Shown: positions 23,971-34,417, counted from the stretch's first letter. The stretch: 44,913 nucleotides of DNA from an uncultured Bacilli bacterium (GCA_947631155.1 CANRKG010000012.1:1-44913); one strand, 5' to 3'. Made by a program: numbers and translations. Notes: generated by a model from the letters alone, not told the origin.

Positions 23971-24708
23971 ATGGATAATCAAAATTATAACGGACAACTT
24001 ATGAATAACCAACCAATAAATAATCAGCAACCCATGAATAACCAACAAACTAATAACAATTCACCTAAAAAGAAAAACACCCCCTTAATTATAGGTTTAT
24101 CAATTGTAGGAATTTTCATTCTTGGAATAATAGTATTTTTTATTATGTTCTCAATTTCTGAAAATCAATATACACCTTGGAAAAGTGGGCGAGTCGAAAT
24201 TTTAGGAAAAAAGATTCAATTGCCTTGTGATGTATCTGAATTTGAAAAAACTTTAAATACTAAAATTATTAATGATGACATTTGGGATGGAATCGTTAGA
24301 ATTCCTAAAAGAACTGGTTATAATTCTGAATTAATGTTTAAAGTAAATATAGAAAATGATAAAGTTACGGGAATAACGATTAATATATATCCAAGTGATG
24401 CTGATGAGTATGATAAAATATTGGAAGCCAATGAAAGAAACATTGCAAATAAAATAGTTTTTCCTGGCAATGTAACTTCTGATAGTACTATTGATGTTGT
24501 AAAAGAAACCTATAAAACTAAACCAATAAATGTATATTATAATCATTTCAGTGAAACGATTGAAGAAATGACAGATGATACTGATGGATTGATATCATCT
24601 TCATATGGATATCATGATAATGAATGGGAAATTGAAGTTCATACAGATACAAATATAAGAAAACAAAAAGAGGAAATAACAGAAATAAATTATTGGTGTT
24701 TAAATTAG
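23971..24708 (+). CDS. Single-pass membrane protein with Asn/Gln-rich head, unknown function
   Basis: The 245-aa product has a cytoplasmic head of repeated N-N-Q-P/Q-M-N-N units (residues 1-30), a KKK stop-like patch, one membrane segment (TPLIIGLSIVGIFILGIIVFFIMFSI, about 36-62), then an extracytoplasmic domain of about 180 residues. That domain has beta strands such as MFKVNIENDKVTGITINIYP. It resembles the many small N/Q-headed membrane proteins of low-GC Gram-positives (a style match, not a family assignment). SD AAAGGAG. It lies within the sortase/surface locus, just upstream of the relic of a sorting tail. Confidence 0.75.
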   Translation: MDNQNYNGQLMNNQPINNQQPMNNQQTNNNSPKKKNTPLIIGLSIVGIFILGIIVFFIMFSISENQYTPWKSGRVEILGKKIQLPCDVSEFEKTLNTKIINDDIWDGIVRIPKRTGYNSELMFKVNIENDKVTGITINIYPSDADEYDKILEANERNIANKIVFPGNVTSDSTIDVVKETYKTKPINVYYNHFSETIEEMTDDTDGLISSSYGYHDNEWEIEVHTDTNIRKQKEEITEINYWCLN

Positions 24709-24723
24709 TGAAAGAGAAAATTT

Positions 24724-24846
24724 ATGAATCAAGAAAATAATTAAAAAGCACCTAATATTAACTTAAATCTATTAATGATATTAAATTTCACTAGTGTATT
24801 TGGAATTGGTTACACAATAAAAAAAGATTTAATTAAAAGAACTTAA
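24724..24846 (+). pseudogene. Relic of a sortase-type C-terminal sorting tail
   Basis: An ATG at 24724 starts MNQENN and then meets TAA. The same frame goes on as KAPNINLNLLMILNFTSVFGIGYTIKK and ends DLIKRT-stop. The continuation matches the end of the intact NPNTADN protein (NPNTADNLYLLIGL...GLGCTIKK) in layout: a PN-x-x-x-N motif, a hydrophobic segment ending G-I/L-G-Y/C-T-I-K-K and a charged tail. It looks like the last part of a lost surface-protein gene. A terminator overlaps its end. Confidence 0.5.
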
Positions 24847-24866
24847 AAATATAGTTCTTTTTTTTT
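24836..24866 (+). terminator. Rho-independent terminator before the giant protease gene
   Basis: AAAGAACT pairs with AGTTCTTT around a nine-base loop, followed by a T-run. Confidence 0.8.
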
Positions 24867-24959
24867 GTGTGAATTTTGTCAAAAAAAGTTGTGTTATTTT
24901 AAATAATATAATAGAATAATATAGAACAAGTAAAAATTTAAAGAGCAGGTGAGAGATAA

Positions 24960-27900
24960 ATGAAATATAGAAAAATCAAATATTTAATAATTGTCTTTTT
25001 AGCTATTGTTTTAATTCCATTTAATAATGTTAAAGCAAGCGAAAAAGTAAGTTTAAAAATAGATAAAAAAGATTTAGAAGTAGGAGATGAAATTACTGTA
25101 AGTGCTAGTGTTTCAAGTGATTTAGACGCTTATGCTTTGCTTGCGACACTTAAATATGATAAAAATGTCTTTAAAAGAATAGATGATAGTAATTTTTCTG
25201 TAGGTGAAATGTCAAGTGTTACTTATAATGAAGATACTAATAAATTTGGGATTATAAATAAATCTGGAAAAATTGCTGATGAAGATGGGACGCTTTTTAC
25301 TGTTCATTTAAAAGTAAAAGCTGATGCTAATGTGGGAGATACTAACATTGCTCTTACAAATATAACGTATTCTGATGGAAATAGTAAAAAGACTTTAGAT
25401 AAAGTTTCTACTAAAGTATCAGTAACAAAAGATGCAAAAGATGGAGAAGTTATACCTCAAAATAAAGAAAATAAAATTACAGAAGATAAAGAAGAAGTTA
25501 TTATAGTATTTCCTACAAGTAAAGTTATAACTTTACTTTCTATATTAGCGTTTATTCTATTAATAGTAATTATATATATTAATTTTAAAACTGATGCTAA
25601 AAAGAAATCTCTACACTATTTAATTGGTATAGAAGTAATTATAATTTTATTAATAATACTTTTATTTATTATAAATATTAATAAAAAAGATGTTAATCGT
25701 GATGGGAAGAAAGATTATAAAGATGCAGAAGAAATTATTGATTATTTAATTAATATTGAAGGTACTAAAACAACTGCAACAGATATAGATAATAGTAGTA
25801 AAAATAAAACCAGTGGCGGACGTTTTAGAAATTATGATACAAATAATGATGGACGTGTTGATATAGGAGATGCAGGACATACTGTAGAATCTATTACAAA
25901 AGGTGCGGCTGTATCTTTAAGTAAAGTAAAAGATGATGAAACAGATAATGATGAGTATTATGTAGAAAAAGGAAAAATAATACTTAAGTTTAAGGCTACA
26001 ATAAAGCCTAGCGATCTTAAAATTACTAAAGTAAAAATTGAAAATAAATACTATAATGTAGAATATAAGAATGGAGGTTATTCTGTTTTAGTAGATAATT
26101 ATACTAAGGCCGGACCTCATAATTTTGTAATTAATGGAGTTAAATTATCTAATGGAGAAGAACGTAATACTAACTTAGTGATTACTAAAGAGATATTAAA
26201 AGATGTACCTGTAATTAACATTGAAAGTAAACAGGGAAAATACGAAGATATGAATTTAAAATTTGATTTAGATGATAAAGATAAATCTTTAACAAGTGCT
26301 GAAATAGTAATTTTTAAAGGAAAAGTTACTGAAGAAGAAATTAAAGAAGCACTAGAAGGCTCTGGTATTCTTGATCAGTTTGATGAAGAAGGAAATAAAA
26401 TAGAATCTGATGACTTTGATAATTTTGAAGAAATTTATGAAGAAAGTTTTAACTCTTTAGATTTTCCAGTTACACTTAATCTTAAAGATAAAAAATTAGA
26501 ATTAGGTGGAGTATATACTGTAGTTGTTTTTGGAGAATATGATTTAGATAGTAATCATGATAATAAGAAAAATAATTATAAAAAAGAAATTATTAAAGAT
26601 AGTCCAAAGACTATTACTGTTGGTAATCTTAAAATTAAACCAGAAAGTAATGAGACAATATATTTAAAGAAAAATGAAGGATATAAATTTAAGTTTGATG
26701 CTTCATTTGAACCAGAAGAAATAAAAAAAGCAATTGTCAGAGCGACAGTTGATGGAGAAGAAAAAAATGTAGAAATAGAGAATGATACTTATTTTATAAA
26801 TCTTACTGCTGCAAATTCACAAGGATCTAAGACTTTCCATATTTCTGAAGTCTTACTTGAAGATGGTACAAAAATGTTATGTGATTATGATATAAAATAT
26901 GAAGTACTTAAAGATGAACCTGAAATAAAGAATTTTACATATCATAAAAAAGATAATAAAATAACATTTACTTTCGAAGACTTAGATGATGCCGCAACAG
27001 AAGCAAAAATAAAAATAACTAACGAAAAAGAAAACAAAGAAATTTTCAAAGAAGATTTAGATTTAAAAGATAAAAAATTTAGTTTTGACAATATAGATAT
27101 AAAAGAAGGAAATGTTTATAATGTAGAGATATACTATTCTTATGATTTAGATAATGATACTACAAATAAGGTAAATGATTACAAAAAGATATTTAAACAT
27201 GAACTTAAAGTTTTTGATGTTACTTTAGATTTTGATAAAGAAATCTATTACGTAGAAAAAGGTACTAAAGATGTTACTTTAAAATTTAATGCCACAATTG
27301 AACCTGAAAGTGAAAATGCAAAGGTTACTAAAATTAATATAAATGGAAAAAATTTACCAGTTATTCCTAACGATGATGGTAGTTACAGCGTTACAGTAAA
27401 AGGTCTTGATTTAGAAAAGACTGGAAAGATTCCTATAAAAATTAATAAAGTTGTAATAGATGAAAATGTATTAGACGAAGACGAAATCGATGAAGAGGAT
27501 GATACAGATATATCTTTAGAAGTAGAGGTATTAAAAGCTAGACCTACAATAGAAAATTTATTAATTGATGAAACTAAAGGTTTCCCTATTGTTGAGTTTA
27601 CTCTAAAAGATCCAGAAAATACTTTAGAAGATAATATAGGTAAAGTAATAATTAGTAATGGGGGAAAGGTAGTAGAAGAATTTGATATTAAGAAGTATAT
27701 TGACGATAATGGAAAAGTTACAATAAAGTTAGATGATCTTGCTGAAAAATTAGAAGCAGGAGGTAGTTATAATTTAGATATTAAAGTAAATTATGACTTA
27801 GACTCTGATAAAAATAGTGAAGATAATAAAAAGAAAGATTATGCCCTAATAGATACCCATGAATTTAAGATTTATATTGCCGAACTTATTCAAGAAAGAA

Positions 27901-30900
27901 TTGCTGAAAGTAAGTATGCAAATAAAAATGAAAAAATACCATTTTATATATCTTCTAAAATTTCTCCAAGTGAAAATATAAAATCATTTGTATTAGATGA
28001 TGATACTATTATTCCTACTAGTATAGTTGATGGACTTTACTATATTGAACTAGATGAAGAGACAACTTATGGTATAAAAAATTATACAATACAAAAGATA
28101 ATTTTAGAAAATGATATAGTAATTAAACCAAAGAAATCTTTAAAACTTACTATTGATATATTAAAAGATATGCCTTATGTTAATAAATTAAATTTAAGTG
28201 AAAAAAATGACTATATAAATTACGAACTTTTAGATGATGATCAAGCATTTATTAGTGGAAAAATTACGATTTATGATAAGAATGGTACAAAAGTAAAAGA
28301 AGAAGATGTTCAAAAGACAGGAACAGGAGTAATACAATATAAATTTATTGATGGTGATACTTACACAGTAAAAGTTACCGGAAGTTATGATTTGGATTCT
28401 ATAGAAAATGGTCCTAATGAAAAGACAGATGTAGAAATGTCTTCTGAGTCTTTTGTAGTAGGAGGAGATTATAACTTTAAATTAACAGATGCTTCTATTA
28501 CTGACTCTCTACAACCTAATGAAAAACCTATTTTAAGTTTTAAGAGTACCAATACAAGAAGTAGCATTGTAACTAAAGCAAATTTAACAAATGATGATGG
28601 TGAACCTATCGAATATAGTGTTAGAGGATTATCAAAAGATAATTATGAAATAACATTGGATGATGCCAAAATGACTCCAGGTCGTCATACTGTTACATTA
28701 GATAGTGTAAGCATGGATAATAGTTTAAAAACTTTTGAAAATGAAAAAGATTATAATACAAATAAATTTACTTATACTGTATTAAAAGAAAAACCTAAAG
28801 TAGAAGGACTTTCATTAACAAACAATAAAGATGATAAAATTATTAATGCAACTTTCAAATTAGTAGATGAGTTTAAATCGACTAATAAATTAACTGTTGT
28901 TTTAGTTGATTCTGCTAATAAAACAATTAGTACTCATGAAATTAAAAAAGAAGATTTAAACTTTGATGATAATATTAATGTAGCATTATCTTATAATTAT
29001 AAAACTAACGCAAGTACTGCAGAAGGTTATTATACCGTTAAAGTTTTAGCAGATTATGATTTAGCTGATCAATATAAGTATAAAAATATAAGTCTTAGTG
29101 AAGAAGGTATATTAACTACAACTGAGAATGATATATACATTCAAGATATGTATATAACTAATAATAATAACCAAAGACTAGATAGTAGTGTATATCAAGC
29201 TAAAGGAGAACAAAATTTTCAAATAGCGTTTGTTATTCATGTAGGGGATTCTGTTAAAAATATTGCCAAAGAAAAATGGGGGACAAACTATAACTATAAT
29301 AACTTACAATCTGTAACTATAAATGGTCTTAATTATCCAGCAACGGGAATTAGGTCAGATGCAAATAGTTATACTGTTAAAGCAAAATTAACAGTACCAA
29401 ATAAAGCAGGTATTTTTAAGATAACAGCTTCTAGAGTACAACTTGGTATAACTGGATATTACAATATGACTAAAACTGATTGGTATTCAGTTGCCGATCG
29501 TGAACTTACAATTGATATTTTAAAAGATAAACCTAAAATAGAAAACTTAATAATTACTGATGATTACGATAAAAAAGAAGCCAAATTTGATTTTGATGTA
29601 GTTTTAGATGAGACTGAAGAAAAAGAAAACTTTACAGGAAATATTAAATTAGGAGATAGTACTGCTACGATTAAAGAAGGCCATAATACTAAGATTTTTA
29701 CAAATATTACTCAAAATGAAAATTTAGATTTAGTATTTACAGGTGATTATGATTTAGATACTGATGAATTAAATAATACCCCTGATGATAAGAATTCTTT
29801 TAAAGACGATGTTCTTTATAAAGATAAATATGGATTATATGATCAAAATACTTATAATAATATTTCTATTCAAAATGATAAAATTATAAGTGCAAAAGAA
29901 AATAAATATTTTGAGAAAAATGAAAAAATAAAATTAAAATTTGATATTTCTGGAATTCCAGAAAGTTTAGAAGCATTAGGTGAAAAAGTAATAATTGATT
30001 CTAAAGAATATCCTTTAAATGTAGTTGATGGTAGTTATGAATTGATATTAGATGGGTATAATAGTTCTGGTGAAAAGAGTATTACAGTTACTGATATTAT
30101 TTTAAGTAATGGTAAAAAAGTAACTTTACAAAAACCTCATAAATTTAAACCAGAAGTATTAAAAGATGTTCCTATTATTGATGATTTTACTTATGAAGCT
30201 TTAAATGATAAAGTTAGAGTTACATTAGATTTAAAAGATTATGATAATTCACTTATTGGTAAATGTAGAGTTATAATAACTGATGAAAAAGGTATTGAAG
30301 TCTATAATGAAGAATTAAAAAAGGAATTTACATTTAATCATAATAAAGATAATTTAAGATATTATATTAAAGTAATTAATGATTATGATCGTGATATTTA
30401 TAAGAAAAATGGTAGCGATAATTATAATAAAGATGTTACATTATTAGATGAAATAATATCTTTAGAAGAAAATAATATTGAACTAAAAGATATTACCGAT
30501 ATTAGTTTATATAAATCAGATAATGATAAAATAACTTTAGAGGATACAGTTAATATAGATAATCTTGAAAAAGAAAAAGACAAATATTTTGTTGAAATTT
30601 CTATGGAAAGTCTTCCAACTGCTCGTGCCAAAATAGATGAAATTATTAAAACAGATGATACTTTAACTTTAGTTTTAAAATATGAATATGTAACTAAAGA
30701 AGGAGCTAAAGCAAAAAAAATAAAAGTTGTTTTTGGTTCTATTAAAGGGAAAAATGCTATAAATGAAACTCATCCTGCTGATGCTTTTAAGGCTTTACTT
30801 TTAAAACTACAAGCAGGTAATGATGTAGAGTTAAATCAAAACTATGATGCAAGTAGTATAGAAGATACTAATGATATAGCTTATGTTACAACAGAATATA

Positions 30901-33900
30901 AGGGAACACTTAAAGGAAATGGTTATACAATTAAAAATTTATCTAAACCATTATTTGATAAAATAATTAAAGATGGAAAAGTTGATAATCTAATATTAAA
31001 AGATGTTAATTTAGGGACAAAAGGAAAAGGTGCCTTAGCTAATCAAACTAATGGTGCGAAAGTTTCTAATATTATTGTAAATAATGTTACTAAAACAGGC
31101 GCAGAAGATGGACAAAATGGTGGATTAATTGGTCTTGCTAAAGAAAATACTATTATTGAAAACTGTGGTGTTAAAAATGCTAATCTTAATGTTTCTGGAA
31201 ATAATAAACAACAAAATGGAGGACTTGCAGGTTGTACAGAAAATTCCACTGTTACTAATAGTTATGCAACGGGTAAAGTATATAATGGTGCTAACTTTAC
31301 GGCTTCTTTAGTAGGAAATGCTTTAGGAAGTACAATTAAAAATTGTTATACTAATGTTACTGTAAGTGGTGCTATATCATGTGATCTTGCTTGTTCTTAT
31401 AATAATGCTTCAACCTATATAAATAATGTTGCGTTAGGAACAGGTAGTAATAAAGGTTTTGCTAATTCAAATCAAATTAGAAAAGCCGAAAATAATTATT
31501 ACGTAAAAGATGGCGAAAGTGATGTAGATGGAGTTAATCATATTACAAAATATGATGTAAATAATAAATTATTTAGTGATAATGCTCTATTTGATGATGA
31601 TGTTTGGCTTTTAAATGATGATATATCTTATGAAAATAATCCTATTTTGCAAATGGAAAAAGTTTCCAATTTAACTGATACGGAGTCTGATGGCTATGAC
31701 GAGTCAAAAGAAACATTATATGCTAATTTACTTAAACTAATGCCATACTATGATAGTGATAAAATAATAGAAAGTGGAAGTAATATTAATGATGAATTAT
31801 TAACAAATCAAGTACTTACACATGTTGCACCAGTAGATGTAAATGGTAATTTAGTAACTTATTTAACTAATGATAATCCTAAGAAAATAAAGAAAATAAA
31901 ATTAATATTTAAAAACGGAGAATCAAAAGTATATAACGTTACTTATGAAAAAACTTATGATATGGTCGCAACTTATAAGATTTTAGAATTAGGTATTGAC
32001 TATAACTATAATCACTATGTAATAAACTCATCTTCTCAAGTTGTAAATAACTTAACTAATTATTTGAAAGACTTAGATTATACAGATAATTTAGATACTT
32101 TAACTACAAATGCTGATTCTAGAATATATAGAGATTTCTATAATGAAACTACTAAAAATGAATTAAAAGAATTTGTATTAAAATATTTATCTAATAGTAA
32201 TTATACTAATACTTTAGATGATGATGCTATTAATAATTATATTGAAAGAGAAGTTAAGAAAAATCAAAAAATAGAAAAAGCCTTATATGTTTATAACTAC
32301 TTTAGACGTTTCTATGACTTAGATATAGAAGGAATGAAAGTATATGACTTTGTTATGTTTAATATGCAAGGTTTCTATGAAGGATTAACTTTTGATAAGA
32401 TAGTTGAGTTATACTTAGGAGATTATAGCGGTTCTAATTTTGATACTAGTACAACTGATACAAAATATAATAATATTTTTAGTAGTTATACTGGATATGC
32501 ACATATATCTAACTTATTAGAATATCTTGTAACTCATTTTAGTGATAAAGATATGAATGAATGGACACGTAGTCAATTTAAAGGTATTCTAGAAGAGATA
32601 CCTGTAAAAGGTCATGAAAAAGATATTCAATATACATTGTGGGATCACTTTAGTCATGAAGATGATGAATATAAAAATAATAGTTATAGAGTATATAACT
32701 TTGTACTTCCAATATTAACTCTTCCTGATACTGCAGCTTATATTATTTCGGCTCCTGCTCAATTTACAATTGGTGCTCAAAGAGTATATATGAAAAATCC
32801 TAATAATCCAGATGAACTTAAGGAGTTTAGAGAGAAAATGAATGTCTATGTTGAAAGAATAACATCTTACTATAATACTGCTTATTCTATACTACAAGAT
32901 TCAAAAATATTTAATGATATTCATTTGTATCAAGTAGATAAGAGAACTACTAAAGATGAAACAGGAGCAGGAGTTTATAATAATCCATATTCAACAGAAG
33001 AACCCTTCCATAAAAACTTTGATGAAGTTGTAAATATTTGGCCTGCTAATTATGGTGTTAATGCTGGTAACTGGGGTGATCGAATAGAATGGAATGTTGC
33101 TGGATTCATGGATAGTAATATTAAAAATGATGGTAAAATTGATGAAGGACATCCTACATGGGCTACTTGGTCTCATGAGACAGCACACTATTTAGATGAT
33201 AGACTTTTCTTTAGAGATAAAGATCGTCGATTTGATGCAGGTGGGGAAGATTATGCTGATGAGTTCTTAATGCAAAAATTTGGTTTAGGTGTTGTTATGA
33301 ATTTATCCATAAAATTTAATAGTGATGCAGAAGTAGCAACAAACTTAAATCCATCAAGAATTGATTCACCAGATAAAATCAAAGATTTCTATAGAAAAAT
33401 GTATGAGACAATTTATGCTATGGATTATATAGAAGCACAAGCATTCTTAAAACTAACTCCAGAAGAAATGAAAGAGATTGGTGTGCAAGTAAGTTATCCT
33501 AATCAAGAAAAATATACTTCTGAGGGTAGTAAATATCGTGCTCGTGAAACTTCTAGATTTACACAATTAAGTGAAATAAGTGACTTTGATTATGATAAGT
33601 TAAAAACTATGAATGATTTAATAGATAATAATATAATGATTTATCCAGGTATATATAAAGTTGGTTCACGTGGAAATAACTCTTATGGTGGTGAAGGAAT
33701 TAACGTAGTTCATTGGTATCAACCAAATAATCCTGATGGTAGACCTGACTCGTATTCATTAAAATGGTTTAGTTATGAAATGTTAGGTTATGCTGGTTAT
33801 GATAAAGGATTTATAGAATTTGCTAGTAATAGTAATCCTGTATCCCATGTAATTAACAATGATATAAATGATGAATCTAAAGGAACCAAAACAGTTAATA

Positions 33901-34319
33901 ATTATAAAAGTGATAATATTGCTATTAGTAGAATTTCTGATAATACATATCAAACTATAGATGATTATAAGAAAGCTAGGTTCTCAGAAGTTTCAACAAA
34001 AATAAAAAATCTGAGAACAGAAGTTAATATTCAAGAATATGCTCAAGAGTTCTATGAAGCATTAGTAAAAGATGTACAATATTCAAAGGAAAAATATCAA
34101 GAAGTACTTACAAGATATAAGAAAGATGAAGAGCAATGTAAAAATGATTATTACTGTGTTCGTGAACTTACAGGTCAAGTTAGGGGTTATCCAAATAGCA
34201 CTGAGGTAAGAAAGCAATTTTACTTTAAACTTAAAAGGGCAACTAATGATTTTGATGAAGAAATTTATTTGGATAACGTTAATCAGGATATAACTTTCAA
34301 CATCAAAACTCATGAATAA
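24960..34319 (+). CDS. Giant secreted M26-family zinc metalloprotease (IgA1 protease/ZmpB-like) with cohesin and dockerin modules
   Basis: A 3119-aa surface protein. Order: signal peptide (about 1-27, ends VKAS); cohesin-like domain (about 28-155); membrane segments at 189-207 and 220-240 joined by a KKK loop; a two-repeat type I dockerin (DVNRDGKKDYKDA from 244, DTNNDGRVDIGDA from about 294); seven modules of about 200-245 aa, each marked by LK(D/E/A)xP (leucines near 413, 650, 858, 1068, 1275, 1521, 1734) and a YDxD loop; GLUG-like repeats (about 2045-2140); and the M26 catalytic region. The zinc site is H2739-E-T-A-H2743 with E2763 in GGEDYADE, twenty residues on. Late segments (LPDTAAYIISAPAQ, AMDYIEAQAFL, MNDLIDNNI) follow pneumococcal ZmpB. 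Those proteases also carry an N-terminal sorting motif and two membrane segments; here FPTSK (184-188) occupies that place. Likely substrates are host glycoproteins or IgA, unproven. SD AGGTGAG. Confidence 0.9.
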   Translation: MKYRKIKYLIIVFLAIVLIPFNNVKASEKVSLKIDKKDLEVGDEITVSASVSSDLDAYALLATLKYDKNVFKRIDDSNFSVGEMSSVTYNEDTNKFGIINKSGKIADEDGTLFTVHLKVKADANVGDTNIALTNITYSDGNSKKTLDKVSTKVSVTKDAKDGEVIPQNKENKITEDKEEVIIVFPTSKVITLLSILAFILLIVIIYINFKTDAKKKSLHYLIGIEVIIILLIILLFIININKKDVNRDGKKDYKDAEEIIDYLINIEGTKTTATDIDNSSKNKTSGGRFRNYDTNNDGRVDIGDAGHTVESITKGAAVSLSKVKDDETDNDEYYVEKGKIILKFKATIKPSDLKITKVKIENKYYNVEYKNGGYSVLVDNYTKAGPHNFVINGVKLSNGEERNTNLVITKEILKDVPVINIESKQGKYEDMNLKFDLDDKDKSLTSAEIVIFKGKVTEEEIKEALEGSGILDQFDEEGNKIESDDFDNFEEIYEESFNSLDFPVTLNLKDKKLELGGVYTVVVFGEYDLDSNHDNKKNNYKKEIIKDSPKTITVGNLKIKPESNETIYLKKNEGYKFKFDASFEPEEIKKAIVRATVDGEEKNVEIENDTYFINLTAANSQGSKTFHISEVLLEDGTKMLCDYDIKYEVLKDEPEIKNFTYHKKDNKITFTFEDLDDAATEAKIKITNEKENKEIFKEDLDLKDKKFSFDNIDIKEGNVYNVEIYYSYDLDNDTTNKVNDYKKIFKHELKVFDVTLDFDKEIYYVEKGTKDVTLKFNATIEPESENAKVTKININGKNLPVIPNDDGSYSVTVKGLDLEKTGKIPIKINKVVIDENVLDEDEIDEEDDTDISLEVEVLKARPTIENLLIDETKGFPIVEFTLKDPENTLEDNIGKVIISNGGKVVEEFDIKKYIDDNGKVTIKLDDLAEKLEAGGSYNLDIKVNYDLDSDKNSEDNKKKDYALIDTHEFKIYIAELIQERIAESKYANKNEKIPFYISSKISPSENIKSFVLDDDTIIPTSIVDGLYYIELDEETTYGIKNYTIQKIILENDIVIKPKKSLKLTIDILKDMPYVNKLNLSEKNDYINYELLDDDQAFISGKITIYDKNGTKVKEEDVQKTGTGVIQYKFIDGDTYTVKVTGSYDLDSIENGPNEKTDVEMSSESFVVGGDYNFKLTDASITDSLQPNEKPILSFKSTNTRSSIVTKANLTNDDGEPIEYSVRGLSKDNYEITLDDAKMTPGRHTVTLDSVSMDNSLKTFENEKDYNTNKFTYTVLKEKPKVEGLSLTNNKDDKIINATFKLVDEFKSTNKLTVVLVDSANKTISTHEIKKEDLNFDDNINVALSYNYKTNASTAEGYYTVKVLADYDLADQYKYKNISLSEEGILTTTENDIYIQDMYITNNNNQRLDSSVYQAKGEQNFQIAFVIHVGDSVKNIAKEKWGTNYNYNNLQSVTINGLNYPATGIRSDANSYTVKAKLTVPNKAGIFKITASRVQLGITGYYNMTKTDWYSVADRELTIDILKDKPKIENLIITDDYDKKEAKFDFDVVLDETEEKENFTGNIKLGDSTATIKEGHNTKIFTNITQNENLDLVFTGDYDLDTDELNNTPDDKNSFKDDVLYKDKYGLYDQNTYNNISIQNDKIISAKENKYFEKNEKIKLKFDISGIPESLEALGEKVIIDSKEYPLNVVDGSYELILDGYNSSGEKSITVTDIILSNGKKVTLQKPHKFKPEVLKDVPIIDDFTYEALNDKVRVTLDLKDYDNSLIGKCRVIITDEKGIEVYNEELKKEFTFNHNKDNLRYYIKVINDYDRDIYKKNGSDNYNKDVTLLDEIISLEENNIELKDITDISLYKSDNDKITLEDTVNIDNLEKEKDKYFVEISMESLPTARAKIDEIIKTDDTLTLVLKYEYVTKEGAKAKKIKVVFGSIKGKNAINETHPADAFKALLLKLQAGNDVELNQNYDASSIEDTNDIAYVTTEYKGTLKGNGYTIKNLSKPLFDKIIKDGKVDNLILKDVNLGTKGKGALANQTNGAKVSNIIVNNVTKTGAEDGQNGGLIGLAKENTIIENCGVKNANLNVSGNNKQQNGGLAGCTENSTVTNSYATGKVYNGANFTASLVGNALGSTIKNCYTNVTVSGAISCDLACSYNNASTYINNVALGTGSNKGFANSNQIRKAENNYYVKDGESDVDGVNHITKYDVNNKLFSDNALFDDDVWLLNDDISYENNPILQMEKVSNLTDTESDGYDESKETLYANLLKLMPYYDSDKIIESGSNINDELLTNQVLTHVAPVDVNGNLVTYLTNDNPKKIKKIKLIFKNGESKVYNVTYEKTYDMVATYKILELGIDYNYNHYVINSSSQVVNNLTNYLKDLDYTDNLDTLTTNADSRIYRDFYNETTKNELKEFVLKYLSNSNYTNTLDDDAINNYIEREVKKNQKIEKALYVYNYFRRFYDLDIEGMKVYDFVMFNMQGFYEGLTFDKIVELYLGDYSGSNFDTSTTDTKYNNIFSSYTGYAHISNLLEYLVTHFSDKDMNEWTRSQFKGILEEIPVKGHEKDIQYTLWDHFSHEDDEYKNNSYRVYNFVLPILTLPDTAAYIISAPAQFTIGAQRVYMKNPNNPDELKEFREKMNVYVERITSYYNTAYSILQDSKIFNDIHLYQVDKRTTKDETGAGVYNNPYSTEEPFHKNFDEVVNIWPANYGVNAGNWGDRIEWNVAGFMDSNIKNDGKIDEGHPTWATWSHETAHYLDDRLFFRDKDRRFDAGGEDYADEFLMQKFGLGVVMNLSIKFNSDAEVATNLNPSRIDSPDKIKDFYRKMYETIYAMDYIEAQAFLKLTPEEMKEIGVQVSYPNQEKYTSEGSKYRARETSRFTQLSEISDFDYDKLKTMNDLIDNNIMIYPGIYKVGSRGNNSYGGEGINVVHWYQPNNPDGRPDSYSLKWFSYEMLGYAGYDKGFIEFASNSNPVSHVINNDINDESKGTKTVNNYKSDNIAISRISDNTYQTIDDYKKARFSEVSTKIKNLRTEVNIQEYAQEFYEALVKDVQYSKEKYQEVLTRYKKDEEQCKNDYYCVRELTGQVRGYPNSTEVRKQFYFKLKRATNDFDEEIYLDNVNQDITFNIKTHE

Positions 34320-34330
34320 AACTTTTTAAT

Positions 34331-34356
34331 AAAAGGACTGTTTAGTCCTTTTTTCT
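34331..34356 (+). terminator. Rho-independent terminator after the M26 protease gene
   Basis: AAAAGGACT pairs with AGTCCTTTT around a GTTT loop, followed by a T-rich tail. Confidence 0.9.
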
Positions 34357-34417
34357 TTTAATATTTTATATTTAATAGTATATAATAATAACTAGAAAAA
34401 GAAATTAAAAAAAAAGA

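Noticed and set aside
24876-24912. Promoter TTGTCA/TATAAT for the M26 protease gene
   Set aside because: The boxes are about 25 bases apart, too far for a sigma-A promoter; a promoter probably exists but could not be placed.
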